A program made the position numbers and the translations under genes. 64,000 nt of DNA, from positions 186,001-250,000 of the forward strand of contig NZ_JASZYF010000004.1 in NCBI RefSeq assembly GCF_030317115.1, read 5' to 3'. Under the pieces are notes generated by a model. That model was not told where the DNA came from. It did no database searches and was given only the letters and a program-made list of their open reading frames with translations. Source of the stretch: Variovorax gracilis. GTDB taxonomy: Bacteria > Pseudomonadota > Gammaproteobacteria > Burkholderiales > Burkholderiaceae_C. This document shows positions 1 through 7,821 of the stretch, piece by piece. Each line of letters begins with the position of its first letter. Position 1 is the first letter of the stretch.

Positions 1-1
1 C

Positions 2-118
2 ATCTACGCCGCCATGCGCGGCCAGACGCTGGAAGCATTCCAGCAGACGCGCAATGCCCCCGGCGCCCTCTATTCGGTCGCCGGCAAGGATGCCAAGGCA
101 CAGGTTTGGGACAAATGA
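2..118 (+). CDS. C-terminal fragment of an unidentified protein
   Basis: An open frame enters from the left edge and ends at the TGA at 116-118, giving 38 visible codons. The tail ends in AKAQVWDK. It holds no motif I can assign to a family, so no function is given. It is treated as real because it is the only long frame here, and because a stop followed at once by an intergenic repeat is the pattern seen three more times in this window. Its relation to the Bug receptor downstream is unknown, since 126 bases containing the repeat separate them. Confidence 0.6.
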   Translation: MYAAMRGQTLEAFQQTRNAPGALYSVAGKDAKAQVWDK

Positions 119-121
119 CCC

Positions 122-219
122 ACCCCCAGGCTTGCCCACTTCGTGTGGCCGCCTACCCCCTCTCCGGGGGCAACCCCTGCGGACCGGCGGAGCCGGCTCC
201 GCGGGGTTTCTTGCCCTCC
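122..219 (+). repeat. Intergenic repeat, copy A (subtype 1)
   Basis: GC-rich element of about 95 bases that starts three bases after a stop codon. It carries the shared words CCCCCAGGCT, CACTTCGTGT and a terminal CCGCGGGGTTTC, with two hairpins: a CCCCC/GGGGG stem and a GCCGG(C)/CCGGC stem. Related copies lie at 51776, 55825 and 57485. Copies A and C share the variant GCTTGCCCACTTCGTGTGGCC. No open frame of note is present. Confidence 0.8.
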
Positions 220-244
220 ATTCGTTGAACCTTCGGAACCACCC

Positions 245-1222
245 ATGAGATCCTTTCTCTTTCGTTGCGCATTCGCGCTCGTCGCATCGCTGCCCCTCGC
301 CACCCTGAGCGCGACGGCGGCCGATGCCTTTCCATCCAAGCCGATCAAGATCCTTGTCGGCTACAGCGCCGGCGGCGCGGTGGACGCCATCGCACGTTCG
401 GTCGGCCAGCGCATGGCCGCCACTCTCGGCCAGCCCGTCATCGTCGAGAACAAGCCGGGCGCCGGCACGAACATCGCCGTCAAGGCGCTCATCGCCAGCC
501 CGCCCGACGGCTACACGCTGCTGCTGGCGGCCAACGCGCTCGCCGTGAATCCATCGCTGTTCCAGCCGGCGCCCTACGACCTGGAGCGCGACCTGACGCC
601 GGTGTCACTGGTTGGAAGGGTGCCCGTGGTGCTGGCCGTGCGCGAGGGCTCGGAGATCAAGACGCTGGCGCAGTTGTCGGCGGCGACCAAGGCCAAGCCC
701 GGCACCATCAGCGTCGCGACGCCGGGCAACGGCTCGACACCGCATCTGGCGATGGAACTGTTCCAGCACACGGCCGGGCTCTCATGGCGGCACGTGCCGT
801 ACAAGGGCGGCGCGCAGGCACTCACCGATGTGCTCGGCGGCCACGTCGACGTCGTGGCGGTGAATGCGCTGGAAGCGCTGCCGCTGGTGAAGGGCGGCAA
901 GCTGCGCGTGCTGGCCGTCATGAGCCCCGAGCGCTCCGCGGTGCTGCCGGGCGTGCCGACCGTGGCGGAGTCGGGCTATCCCGGATTCGAGTCCAGCGTC
1001 TGGTATGGCTTCGTCGCGCCGGCGGGCCTGCTGAAGCCGATCCTGGCGAAGGTCCACGAGGCCGTGCAGAAGGCGCTCGAATCGAGCGAGGTGCGAGACC
1101 AGTTGGCAGCGGCCGGCGGCGTGGCGTTGCCCGGTGCACCCGAGCTGTTCGGCAAGCTGGTCAAGGACGACGCCGCGCGCTACGGCAAGCTGATTCGTGA
1201 AGCCAACATCAAGCCCGACTGA
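245..1222 (+). CDS. Bug-family tripartite tricarboxylate transporter (TctC-like) binding protein
   Basis: 325-residue periplasmic solute receptor. The first ~26 residues form a signal peptide (RCAFALVASLPLATLSATAA), followed by the family opening FPSKPIKILVGYSAGG. Further on come ENKPGAGTNIA, PPDGYTLLL and the late VPTVAESGYPGFE block, all typical of Bug/TctC receptors, and the length is normal. Such proteins catch carboxylates and other small anions for TctAB permeases, or act as orphan sensors. No TctA or TctB gene is nearby. The ATG at 245 is chosen because it opens directly onto the signal peptide; the frame continues upstream into repeat copy A. A second, divergent Bug receptor follows after 32 bases. 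The ligand cannot be predicted. Confidence 0.93.
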   Translation: MRSFLFRCAFALVASLPLATLSATAADAFPSKPIKILVGYSAGGAVDAIARSVGQRMAATLGQPVIVENKPGAGTNIAVKALIASPPDGYTLLLAANALAVNPSLFQPAPYDLERDLTPVSLVGRVPVVLAVREGSEIKTLAQLSAATKAKPGTISVATPGNGSTPHLAMELFQHTAGLSWRHVPYKGGAQALTDVLGGHVDVVAVNALEALPLVKGGKLRVLAVMSPERSAVLPGVPTVAESGYPGFESSVWYGFVAPAGLLKPILAKVHEAVQKALESSEVRDQLAAAGGVALPGAPELFGKLVKDDAARYGKLIREANIKPD

Positions 1223-1254
1223 ACCCGAGCCCGGCACCCGCGCGGTCCCTGAAC

Positions 1255-2253
1255 ATGACATTCCCGATCAACCGCCGCCGGGCGTGCCTGTCGATCGCCG
1301 GCGGCATGCTGCTGCCGGCAGCCCGCCACGCCATGGCGCAGGCCTCCTATCCGACCCGGCCACCGCACCTCATCGTGCCGTTCACGCCCGGAGGCTCCAC
1401 CGACGTGCTGGCCCGGAGCATCGGACAGGAACTGGGCCGCGCCTGGGGCCAGGCCGTCGTGGTCGAGAACATCCCAGGGGCGGGCGGATCGGTCGGCGCG
1501 GAAAAAGTCGCGAGGGCACCGGCGGATGGCTACACCCTGCTCATGGGACACATCGGAACGCTGGCCATCAATCCGTCGCTCTATCCCAGGCTGGGCTACG
1601 ACCCGGTGCGGAGCTTCGCGCCCGTGGCGTGGGTGGCGCGCGTGCCGAACGTGCTCGTGGTCCATTCGTCGGTGCCGGCGCGCACGCTGGCCGAGCTGAT
1701 CGCGCTGGCGAAAGCGCGTCCCGGCCAACTCGCCTACGGCTCCGGCGGCAACGGCAGCGCTGCGCACATCACCATGGAGTACCTGAAGCTGCAGACCGAG
1801 TGTTCGTTCCTGCACATCCCTTACCGCGGCACCGCGCCGGCCGTGAACGACCTCCTGGCCGGGCAGGTCCAGGTGCTCTTCACGGGCGCTCCGGCGCTGC
1901 TGCCGCACATCAAGGCCGGGAAGATCCGCGCGCTGGCCGTTTCGAGCCCGCGCCGCATCGCGCTGCTGCCGGACGTGCCGACGGTGGCAGAGAGCGGTGT
2001 CGCCGGCACCAAGGGCTTCGAGGCCGACCAGTGGTATGGCGTCGCCGCACCGGCCGGCACGCCGGCGGAGATCGTCTCGATGCTCAACCAGCAGATCAAC
2101 CGGTCGCTGGAGTCGGCGGAAGTCAAGACGCGCCTCGCGGCCGAGGGCGCGGAGGCCACGCCCGCCACGCCGCAGGCCTTCGGCCAACTGATCGCGAGCG
2201 AAATCAAGCGCTGGGACCGCGTGGTCAGGTCGGCCGGCATCACCATCGATTGA
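1255..2253 (+). CDS. Bug-family tripartite tricarboxylate transporter (TctC-like) binding protein
   Basis: 332-residue receptor of the same family as the gene before it, but clearly divergent from it. It begins with RRRACLSIAGG and an export signal ending near AMA. The mature part opens YPTRPPHLIVPFTPGGSTD, and then shows ENIPGAGGSVGAEK, PADGYTLLMG, HIPYRGTAPA and VPTVAESGVAG. The arginine-rich start is compatible with Tat or Sec export; it is not a clean twin-arginine motif. The gene lies 32 bases after the first receptor and 22 bases before a hydrolase gene, which suggests co-transcription. Two dissimilar receptors in tandem may widen ligand range. No membrane subunits are present. Confidence 0.93.
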   Translation: MTFPINRRRACLSIAGGMLLPAARHAMAQASYPTRPPHLIVPFTPGGSTDVLARSIGQELGRAWGQAVVVENIPGAGGSVGAEKVARAPADGYTLLMGHIGTLAINPSLYPRLGYDPVRSFAPVAWVARVPNVLVVHSSVPARTLAELIALAKARPGQLAYGSGGNGSAAHITMEYLKLQTECSFLHIPYRGTAPAVNDLLAGQVQVLFTGAPALLPHIKAGKIRALAVSSPRRIALLPDVPTVAESGVAGTKGFEADQWYGVAAPAGTPAEIVSMLNQQINRSLESAEVKTRLAAEGAEATPATPQAFGQLIASEIKRWDRVVRSAGITID

Positions 2254-2275
2254 TCCAGAAGAACGAGGAGAAGAA

Positions 2276-3115
2276 ATGAAGGCATTGCGTCGATTCCTGT
2301 CCGCGCTGGCGTTGGCGGCACTCTTGCCGATGGCGATGGCGCAATCCGCGGCAACGGCGCAGCCGGCGGCCGGCAAGACAGAGGTCCTTTGGCTGGGCCA
2401 GTCGGCTTTCCGCATCACCACGCCCGGAGGCAAGGTGATCGTCACCGATCCCTGGCTGCGGCAGAACCCGCTGACCCCCGCGGAATACAAGAACCTCGAC
2501 GCATTGGGAAAGGTGGACGTGCTGCTCGTGACGCATGGGCACCTGGACCACTTCGCGGATGCTCCCGAGCTGGCCCTCATGCACAGGGTGCCGATGTATG
2601 CGCCGGGTGACATGAACCAGACGGTCGGGCTGCTCGGCATCCTGCCCGCCAACCTCGTTCCGCGCTTCAACAAGAGCGGCACGGTGACGCCGGCGCCGGG
2701 CATCAAGGTCACGGCCGTGCATGCCGAGCATTCGTCGATCGTCGTGTGGAAGAACCCGGCGACCGGCAAGGACGAGGCGCATCCGGGCGGCGAACCGGTG
2801 GGCTACATCATCGAGCTGGAGAACGGCTTCCGCATCTACCACATGGGCGACACGGGGCTGTTCATGGACATGAAGTTCATCGCCGACCACTACAAGCCCG
2901 ACCTCGTGCTCATGCCGATCGGCGGCCACTTCACCATGGGGCCCGCAGATGCGGCCTACGCCACCCGCGAGTGGCTCAAGCCCAGGGCCGTGATTCCGAT
3001 GCACTATGGCGCCAATCCGCTGGGCAAGGGAACGCCCGCGGAATACATCCAGGCGCTCGGCGAGACCGGCACGCGGGTCCTGCCTCTCAAGCCGGGCGAA
3101 AAGGCAACGTTCTGA
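2276..3115 (+). CDS. Metal-dependent hydrolase, metallo-beta-lactamase fold (UPF0173-like)
   Basis: 279 residues with an N-terminal signal peptide (about 22 residues, LALAALLPMAMAQ), so probably periplasmic. The metallo-beta-lactamase signature is clear: VTHGHLDHFAD near residue 85, a later HAEHSS block, YHMGDTG and a C-terminal MHYG, together supplying the usual His/Asp metal ligands. Known relatives of the UPF0173/UlaG-like group are mostly cytoplasmic hydrolases of unknown substrate, so the export signal is a notable difference. The start is supported by an AGGAG-type site just before 2276. It sits between the Bug receptors and a dehydrogenase, suggesting a small catabolic unit whose substrate I cannot name. 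Confidence 0.88.
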   Translation: MKALRRFLSALALAALLPMAMAQSAATAQPAAGKTEVLWLGQSAFRITTPGGKVIVTDPWLRQNPLTPAEYKNLDALGKVDVLLVTHGHLDHFADAPELALMHRVPMYAPGDMNQTVGLLGILPANLVPRFNKSGTVTPAPGIKVTAVHAEHSSIVVWKNPATGKDEAHPGGEPVGYIIELENGFRIYHMGDTGLFMDMKFIADHYKPDLVLMPIGGHFTMGPADAAYATREWLKPRAVIPMHYGANPLGKGTPAEYIQALGETGTRVLPLKPGEKATF

Positions 3116-3138
3116 ACGACCGCCAAGGAGAACATCCC

Positions 3139-4026
3139 ATGGGATTGACGCTCGGAATCATCGGCTATGGCGAAGTGGGCGGCATCTTCGGACGCGGCTT
3201 GCTGAAGCAGGCGGGCATCGATGCCGTCTGGGCATGGGACCTGCGGTTTGCCGATCCCGCCGCGCGAGCTGCCGCCGAGGCGGATGGCATGCGTGCTGCG
3301 GACGGGATGACCGGCTTGTGCGCCCATGCGGACCTGCTGATCTCGGCGGTGACCGCGTCCAACACGTTCGCGGTCGCCGAGGAAGCCGCGCGGTACGCAC
3401 GGGCCGGCGCCCGCTTCCTCGACCTCAACTCTGCATCACCCGGCACCAAGCAGCGTGCAGCCGCCGCGCTCGAAGCCGCGGGCGTCGGCTACGTCGAGGC
3501 CGGCGTCATGACCTCTGTGCCGCCCTACGGCATCCGCGTGCCAATGCTGTTGGGCGGTACTCAGGCAGAGGCACTCGCGGGGACGCTGGGTAGCTGGGGC
3601 ATGGATGCGCGCGCGGTGAGCGACCGCATCGGCGTCGCGTCGGCCATCAAGATGAGCCGCAGCATCATGATCAAGGGGCTGGAGGCGCTCGTCATCGAGA
3701 GCTACGCCACGGCGCGCAGCCTTGGGGTCGAGGCGCACGTGCTGCCCACCCTGAAGGAGACCTTTCCGCAGATCGACTGGGATCGGCAAGGCGCCTACTT
3801 CTTCAGCCGCGTGGTGCAGCACGGCAAGCGCCGTGCGGAGGAAATGCGCGAAGCGGCGCAGACCGTGAGCGAGGCGGGCTTCGAGCCTCTCATGGCGGCC
3901 GCCATCGCGAACAAGCAGGACTGGGTTGCCCGGCAGGCGCGGGCCGGCGTCTTCGAGGGTTTGGACGGCAACAGCCCCTGGGAGGCTTATGCGGACCGTC
4001 TGATCGGGGCGAGGAAGGGCGGGTAA
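3139..4026 (+). CDS. NAD(P)-dependent oxidoreductase, 6-phosphogluconate dehydrogenase-like (DUF1932 C-terminus)
   Basis: 295-residue cytosolic dehydrogenase. Residues 4-12 give the Rossmann motif LGIIGYGEVG. The central segment LDLNSASPGTKQ matches the substrate-binding region of the 6PGDH/3-hydroxyisobutyrate dehydrogenase superfamily, and KMSRSIMIKGLEAL carries the expected catalytic lysine and begins the helical DUF1932-type C-terminus. The substrate is likely a hydroxy-acid, but which one is unknown. The ATG at 3139 is preceded by AAGGAG at 3125-3130, the best ribosome site in this cluster. It lies 23 bases after the hydrolase and ends this plus-strand group; the next genes run on the other strand. 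Confidence 0.85.
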   Translation: MGLTLGIIGYGEVGGIFGRGLLKQAGIDAVWAWDLRFADPAARAAAEADGMRAADGMTGLCAHADLLISAVTASNTFAVAEEAARYARAGARFLDLNSASPGTKQRAAAALEAAGVGYVEAGVMTSVPPYGIRVPMLLGGTQAEALAGTLGSWGMDARAVSDRIGVASAIKMSRSIMIKGLEALVIESYATARSLGVEAHVLPTLKETFPQIDWDRQGAYFFSRVVQHGKRRAEEMREAAQTVSEAGFEPLMAAAIANKQDWVARQARAGVFEGLDGNSPWEAYADRLIGARKGG

Positions 4027-4048
4027 GGCTGCGCTCCTCGCGCGCGCC

Positions 4049-4465
4049 TCACTGGAACACGACGCGCGCGGTCGCCGCTGCTTCCTTCCAGACCGCCTCG
4101 CGATTGCCTGCGTGCACAGGCGCCGGTTCCACCGACAGGATGATCACGTTGACAGTGGCGCCGCTGTAGTGCGCGCGAAGCATCACCTTGAGTTGGGTGG
4201 CCGTGGGAACCGCGCGCACCTCCTCGCCATCGGGCGCATGCAGCGGAACGTCCGCAGTCGGCGCTGCGAGATAGCGGTCGATGGCCGGAAGTGCCATCGT
4301 CAATCGCTGCCCGACCTTGAAGACATGGCCTTCCCGCGCGCGGAGTTCCATGGAAAACGCGGGCAGCTTTTGCGGGCGAGTGAGTAGTTCCTTCTTCTGC
4401 CGGGCAACGGCGGCGGCCTCGTCGGTCAGGGCCTGTGGAACGGAGTCTGCAAAGCGGATGTTCAT
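4049..4465 (-). CDS. Hypothetical protein
   Basis: 138-residue protein, not recognised. From the chosen ATG it reads MNIRFADSVPQALTDEAAA, with a charged helical N-terminus (ARQKKELLTRPQK) followed by a beta-rich half ending in ARVVFQ. There is no signal peptide or membrane segment. An upstream ATG at 4537 would add 24 residues of poor quality, so the internal start is preferred, although no strong ribosome site decides this. It lies between the convergent dehydrogenase and the arsenic operon, reads in the same direction as the ars genes, and is separated from arsH by 124 bases. A link with arsenic resistance is not supported. Confidence 0.6.
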   Translation of the reverse strand: MNIRFADSVPQALTDEAAAVARQKKELLTRPQKLPAFSMELRAREGHVFKVGQRLTMALPAIDRYLAAPTADVPLHAPDGEEVRAVPTATQLKVMLRAHYSGATVNVIILSVEPAPVHAGNREAVWKEAAATARVVFQ

Positions 4466-4589
4466 GGACAGCGATGTTGGTCTGGAGCGCACGGGGAAAA
4501 TGCCGGCGCAGTGTACGTCCGACTTGGCGACTTGCATGACAAGTGCGCGGCACGGCGCTTCCGAACTGCGTCAAATTCGTCGCGGCGCG

Positions 4590-5321
4590 TCAGATCCCGC
4601 GTTGGCCGACCCGCCTGGACAACGCTTCGGCACTCTCCTTGCGCTCGCTGTAACGGTCCGTCAGGTAGGGGCTGAGGTCGCGCGTGAGCAGGGTGAACTT
4701 GAACAGTTCTTCCATCACGTCGACTACACGGTCGTAGTAGCTCGAGGGCTTCATGCGGCCGGCTTCGTCGAACTCGAGGTAGGCCTTGGCCACGGACGAC
4801 TGGTTGGGGATGGTCAGCATCCGCATCCAGCGGCCGAGCACGCGCATCTGGTTGATGGCGTTGAACGATTGCGAGCCGCCGGAGACTTCCATGACCGCCA
4901 GGGTCTTGCCCTGCGTCGGCCGCACCGCTCCGAGGGCCAGCGGAATCCAGTCGATCTGCGCCTTCATGATGCCGGTCATGGCGCCGTGCCGCTCGGGAGA
5001 GGTCCACACCATGCCTTCGGACCACTCGGCGAGCTTGCGCAGTTCCTGGACCTTGGGGTCGGTGTCCGGGACGCTGTCGGGCAACGGCAGGCCCGCGGGG
5101 TTGAAGATCCTCACTTCGCCGCCCATGGCTTCGAGCAGTCGCGCCGCTTCCAGCGTCAGGAGCTTGCTGTACGAGCGCTCGCGCAGGGAGCCGTAAAGCA
5201 TGAGGAAACGCGGGCGGTGCACGGAGGGCTCGCGGGCGACGAGTCGCTCCCGCGTCGGGACCTCGAACAGCGCCGCGTCGAGCGCGGGGAAGGTGGGCGG
5301 CTTTTCAAGCACGACGCACAC
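4590..5321 (-). CDS. arsH: Arsenical resistance protein ArsH (NADPH-dependent FMN reductase)
   Basis: 243 residues. The flavodoxin-like fold shows the FMN phosphate loop [10 protein letters not shown] near residue 43, and later [19 protein letters not shown] and MEVSGGSQS, hallmarks of ArsH. Known ArsH enzymes reduce FMN or quinones and oxidise trivalent organoarsenicals to less toxic pentavalent forms. It is the last gene of the minus-strand ars operon and overlaps the end of arsC by 17 bases, so translation is probably coupled. The start codon is a GTG at 5321. Length and motif order are normal for the family. Confidence 0.93.
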   Translation of the reverse strand: MCVVLEKPPTFPALDAALFEVPTRERLVAREPSVHRPRFLMLYGSLRERSYSKLLTLEAARLLEAMGGEVRIFNPAGLPLPDSVPDTDPKVQELRKLAEWSEGMVWTSPERHGAMTGIMKAQIDWIPLALGAVRPTQGKTLAVMEVSGGSQSFNAINQMRVLGRWMRMLTIPNQSSVAKAYLEFDEAGRMKPSSYYDRVVDVMEELFKFTLLTRDLSPYLTDRYSERKESAEALSRRVGQRGI

Positions 5322-5727
5322 CCTCGTCGACCACGAGCTGCCCGTCCTCTTTGGTGAAGGGCGTGAGCTTCGGCGTCGGGAGGATCTCCAGCACCGCTTC
5401 CGAGGGGCGGCAGAGCCTCGTCCCCAGGGGCGTCACGACGATCGGCCGATTGATGAGGATGGGGTGCGCGAGCATGAAGTCGAGCAGGTCCTCGTCGGAC
5501 CACTTCGGGTCCTCCAGGCGCAGTTCGGCGTAGGGCGTTCCCTTTTCGCGCAGCAGCGCACGCACGGGGATACCCATCGACTGAATGAGCGCCCGAAGAC
5601 GATCCTTGCTCGGTGGTGTCTTGAGGTATTCGATCACCTGCGGCTCCAGGCCGCCATGCCGGATCAGCGCCAGCGTGTTGCGTGACGTCCCGCAGGACGG
5701 GTTGTGATAGATCGTGATTTCAGTCAT
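5305..5727 (-). CDS. arsC: Arsenate reductase, glutaredoxin-dependent ArsC
   Basis: 140 residues. It opens [19 protein letters not shown]; Cys12 is the catalytic cysteine of the glutaredoxin-coupled ArsC class, as in the plasmid R773 enzyme. Later blocks [18 protein letters not shown] supply the arginines that bind arsenate. The enzyme reduces As(V) to As(III), the substrate for the Acr3 pump encoded just upstream. The gene starts 5 bases after the acr3 stop and overlaps arsH at its end. The length is typical. No thioredoxin-type cysteine relay is seen, so this is not the Gram-positive ArsC family. Confidence 0.95.
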   Translation of the reverse strand: MTEITIYHNPSCGTSRNTLALIRHGGLEPQVIEYLKTPPSKDRLRALIQSMGIPVRALLREKGTPYAELRLEDPKWSDEDLLDFMLAHPILINRPIVVTPLGTRLCRPSEAVLEILPTPKLTPFTKEDGQLVVDEGVRRA

Positions 5728-5732
5728 GGTAT

Positions 5733-6830
5733 TCAGATCGACTTCGGCTCGGGTGGCCGTTGGCCGTCTTCATACCAGCCTTGCGTCCGGTTCACGACGG
5801 CCACCACTGCGAGCATCAGGGGAACTTCGATGAGCACGCCGACCACCGTGGCCAGCGCAGCGCCGGACTGGAAGCCGAACAGGCTGATGGCGGTGGCCAC
5901 TGCCAGCTCGAAGAAGTTGCTTGCTCCGATCAGCGCGGACGGCCCGGCCACGCAGTGCGCGACGCCGAGCCTGCGGTTGAGCAGATAGGCCAGGCCCGAG
6001 TTCGCGATGACTTGAATGAGGATGGGCACTGCAAGAAGTGCGATCACCAGCGGCTGCTCAAGGATGGATTCACCCTGGAAAGCAAAGAGAAGAACCAGCG
6101 TCACCAGGAGCGCCGAGATCGAGAACGGGCCGAGTCGCTCGGCCACGGCCTGAAAGCGCTCGACGCCTCGGCGCATCAAGACCTTGCGCCAGAGCTGCGC
6201 AACGACGACGGGCACCACGATGTAGAGGCCGACCGATGCGAGCAGTGTGTCCCAAGGCACTGCGATGGAAGAGAGCCCGAGCAGCAGCGCGACGATGGGC
6301 GCGAACGCCACCACCATGATCGCGTCGTTCAAGGCCACCTGCGACAGCGTGAAGTACGGGTCGCCCTTGCAGAGCTGGCTCCACACGAACACCATCGCGG
6401 TGCAGGGTGCGGCTGCGAGCAGGATGAGTCCGGCCACGTAGTTGTCCAACTGGTCGGCGGGAAGGTAGGGCGCAAACACGTGGCGGATGAAGATCCAGCC
6501 AAGCAATGCCATCGAGAACGGCTTCACTGCCCAGTTGATGAACAGGGTGACGCCGATGCCCCGCCATTGCGACGCGACCTGGCCCAGCGCGCTGAAGTCG
6601 ATCTTCAGCAGCATCGGAATGATCATGACCCAGATCAGGACCCCGACGGGCACGTTGACCTTGGCGACTTCAAGCCTCGCCACGGCCTGGAAGAGACTGG
6701 GCCATGCCTGTCCGAGCCAGATGCCCGCAACGATGCAAAGCCCGACCCAGAGGGTCAGGTAGCGTTCGAAGAAGCTGATGGCGGGCTTCGCGGCCGGCGC
6801 ACCCCCGACCGAGAGTGGCGGCGTGCTCAT
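5733..6830 (-). CDS. arsB: ACR3-type arsenite efflux permease
   Basis: 365 residues with about ten hydrophobic helices. FFERYLTLWVGLCIVAGIWLG and LIWVMIIPMLLKIDFSAL begin the permease, and the loop LAAAPCTAMVFVWSQLCKGD holds the conserved cysteine of the Acr3 family used in arsenite transport. The C-terminal half has GASNFFELAVATAISLFG, another family block. It exports As(OH)3 across the inner membrane using the proton motive force. The ATG at 6830 is preferred to an upstream frame extension that would overlap arsR. It lies 16 bases after arsR and 5 before arsC. Acr3 is the proper family; the ArsB (ArsB/NhaD) fold is different although the same symbol is often used. Confidence 0.93.
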   Translation of the reverse strand: MSTPPLSVGGAPAAKPAISFFERYLTLWVGLCIVAGIWLGQAWPSLFQAVARLEVAKVNVPVGVLIWVMIIPMLLKIDFSALGQVASQWRGIGVTLFINWAVKPFSMALLGWIFIRHVFAPYLPADQLDNYVAGLILLAAAPCTAMVFVWSQLCKGDPYFTLSQVALNDAIMVVAFAPIVALLLGLSSIAVPWDTLLASVGLYIVVPVVVAQLWRKVLMRRGVERFQAVAERLGPFSISALLVTLVLLFAFQGESILEQPLVIALLAVPILIQVIANSGLAYLLNRRLGVAHCVAGPSALIGASNFFELAVATAISLFGFQSGAALATVVGVLIEVPLMLAVVAVVNRTQGWYEDGQRPPEPKSI

Positions 6831-6846
6831 GGAGCAGGCGGCAGCG

Positions 6847-7173
6847 TCAGCACTTGCACGCACTGCCAGTGGTGTCCACGGCGCACGCTGCACCCTGGCA
6901 ACAGTTGTCGGTGAGGTAGCCGAGCAGTGCATTCATGTTGTCGTACTCGGCCCGGTAGATGAGGTTCCGGCTGGCTCGCTCCTGACTCACGAGCCCGGAG
7001 TTCGCCAGTTCCTTGAGGTGAAACGACAAGGTGGCCGGGGGCACGTCCATGGCTTCCTGCATGACACCGGGCGTAAGGCCGCCCTGGCCGGCGACCACCA
7101 AGGCGCGAAATACTTCGAGGCGCAGCGGATGGGCCAGCGCGGAGAGGGCCTGGACGACCTGGTTGATTTCCAT
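6847..7173 (-). CDS. arsR: ArsR-family arsenite-responsive repressor
   Basis: 108-residue winged-helix repressor. ALAHPLRLEVFRALV starts the DNA-binding domain and PPATLSFHLKELANSGLV is the recognition helix region. The arsenite site is not the classic CVC in the recognition helix: three cysteines lie near the C-terminus, C91, C92 and C97 (NCCQGAAC), similar to the Acidithiobacillus ArsR type where a C-C-x5-C set binds As(III). Two more cysteines end the protein (ACKC). It is the first gene of the operon, and an inverted repeat touches its start codon, so it should repress its own operon until arsenite binds. Confidence 0.93.
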   Translation of the reverse strand: MEINQVVQALSALAHPLRLEVFRALVVAGQGGLTPGVMQEAMDVPPATLSFHLKELANSGLVSQERASRNLIYRAEYDNMNALLGYLTDNCCQGAACAVDTTGSACKC

Positions 7174-7193
7174 AATTCGAGAATAATCGAATT
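7174..7193 (-). promoter_or_regulatory. Probable ArsR operator
   Basis: Perfect inverted repeat AATTCGA-N6-TCGAATT (arms 7174-7180 and 7187-7193), AT-rich against a GC-rich background. Its last base abuts the arsR start codon at 7171-7173. ArsR operators of this form are well known. The position leaves no space for a ribosome site between operator and ATG, so transcription may begin inside or very near the operator and arsR may be translated from a nearly leaderless message. Confidence 0.8.
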
Positions 7194-7278
7194 AATGATC
7201 CGAAGCAAGCGTCCGTCGACGGGGGCGGACGCCCTCGAAATCCGATGTGAGAGCATCGCCCCCCGAGGAGTACCCGCC

Positions 7279-7794
7279 ATGTCCGAAACCCATCCCCTGC
7301 CGCCCCAGGGCCCGCGCCCCACGCTCGAACAGATGGTGCGCCACCTGCGCCGTTCCAACGAGGTGGCCCGTCGCGCCATCGCCCTCGGCCACCACCCCTT
7401 CGGCGCCGTGCTGGTCGGACCCGACAACGAGACCGTGCTGCTGGAGCAGTGCAACATCGACACCGTCAACCATGCCGAGTCGACGCTGGCGCGCGTGGCC
7501 GCGACCAACTACACGCCCGAGTTTCTCTGGGGCTGCACGCTCTACACCGCCGTCGAGCCCTGCTGCATGTGTGCGGGCACGGCCTACTGGGCCAACATCG
7601 GGCGCGTGGTGTATGGCATGACGGAGGCGCAATTGCTCGCCGAGACCGGCAGCCATGCCGAGAACCCCACGATGAGCGTGTCGTCGCGCTACGTCTTCGA
7701 CCACTGCCAGAAGCCGGTGGAGCTGATCGGGCCGGTGGTCGAGATCGCGCCGGAGACCATCGAGATGCAGCGAGCGTTCTGGGCGACGCGCTGA
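7279..7794 (+). CDS. Nucleoside/guanine deaminase of the cytidine-deaminase superfamily
   Basis: 171 residues. Zinc ligands are visible as NHAEST (His plus catalytic Glu) and VEPCCMCAG (two cysteines in the PCxxC motif), the standard CDA-fold set. The flanking text (HHPFGAVLVGPDN, GRVVYGMTEAQL) is closer to the guanine deaminase/TadA-like branch than to cytidine deaminase. It should hydrolyse an amino group from a purine or related base; the exact substrate is not determined. The ATG at 7279 follows GAGGAG at 7265-7270. It is transcribed divergently from arsR and looks like a single-gene unit, with a convergent membrane protein 27 bases downstream. Confidence 0.87.
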   Translation: MSETHPLPPQGPRPTLEQMVRHLRRSNEVARRAIALGHHPFGAVLVGPDNETVLLEQCNIDTVNHAESTLARVAATNYTPEFLWGCTLYTAVEPCCMCAGTAYWANIGRVVYGMTEAQLLAETGSHAENPTMSVSSRYVFDHCQKPVELIGPVVEIAPETIEMQRAFWATR

Positions 7795-7821
7795 AGGGGC
7801 TGGCCTCGCCCATGCCGGCGG

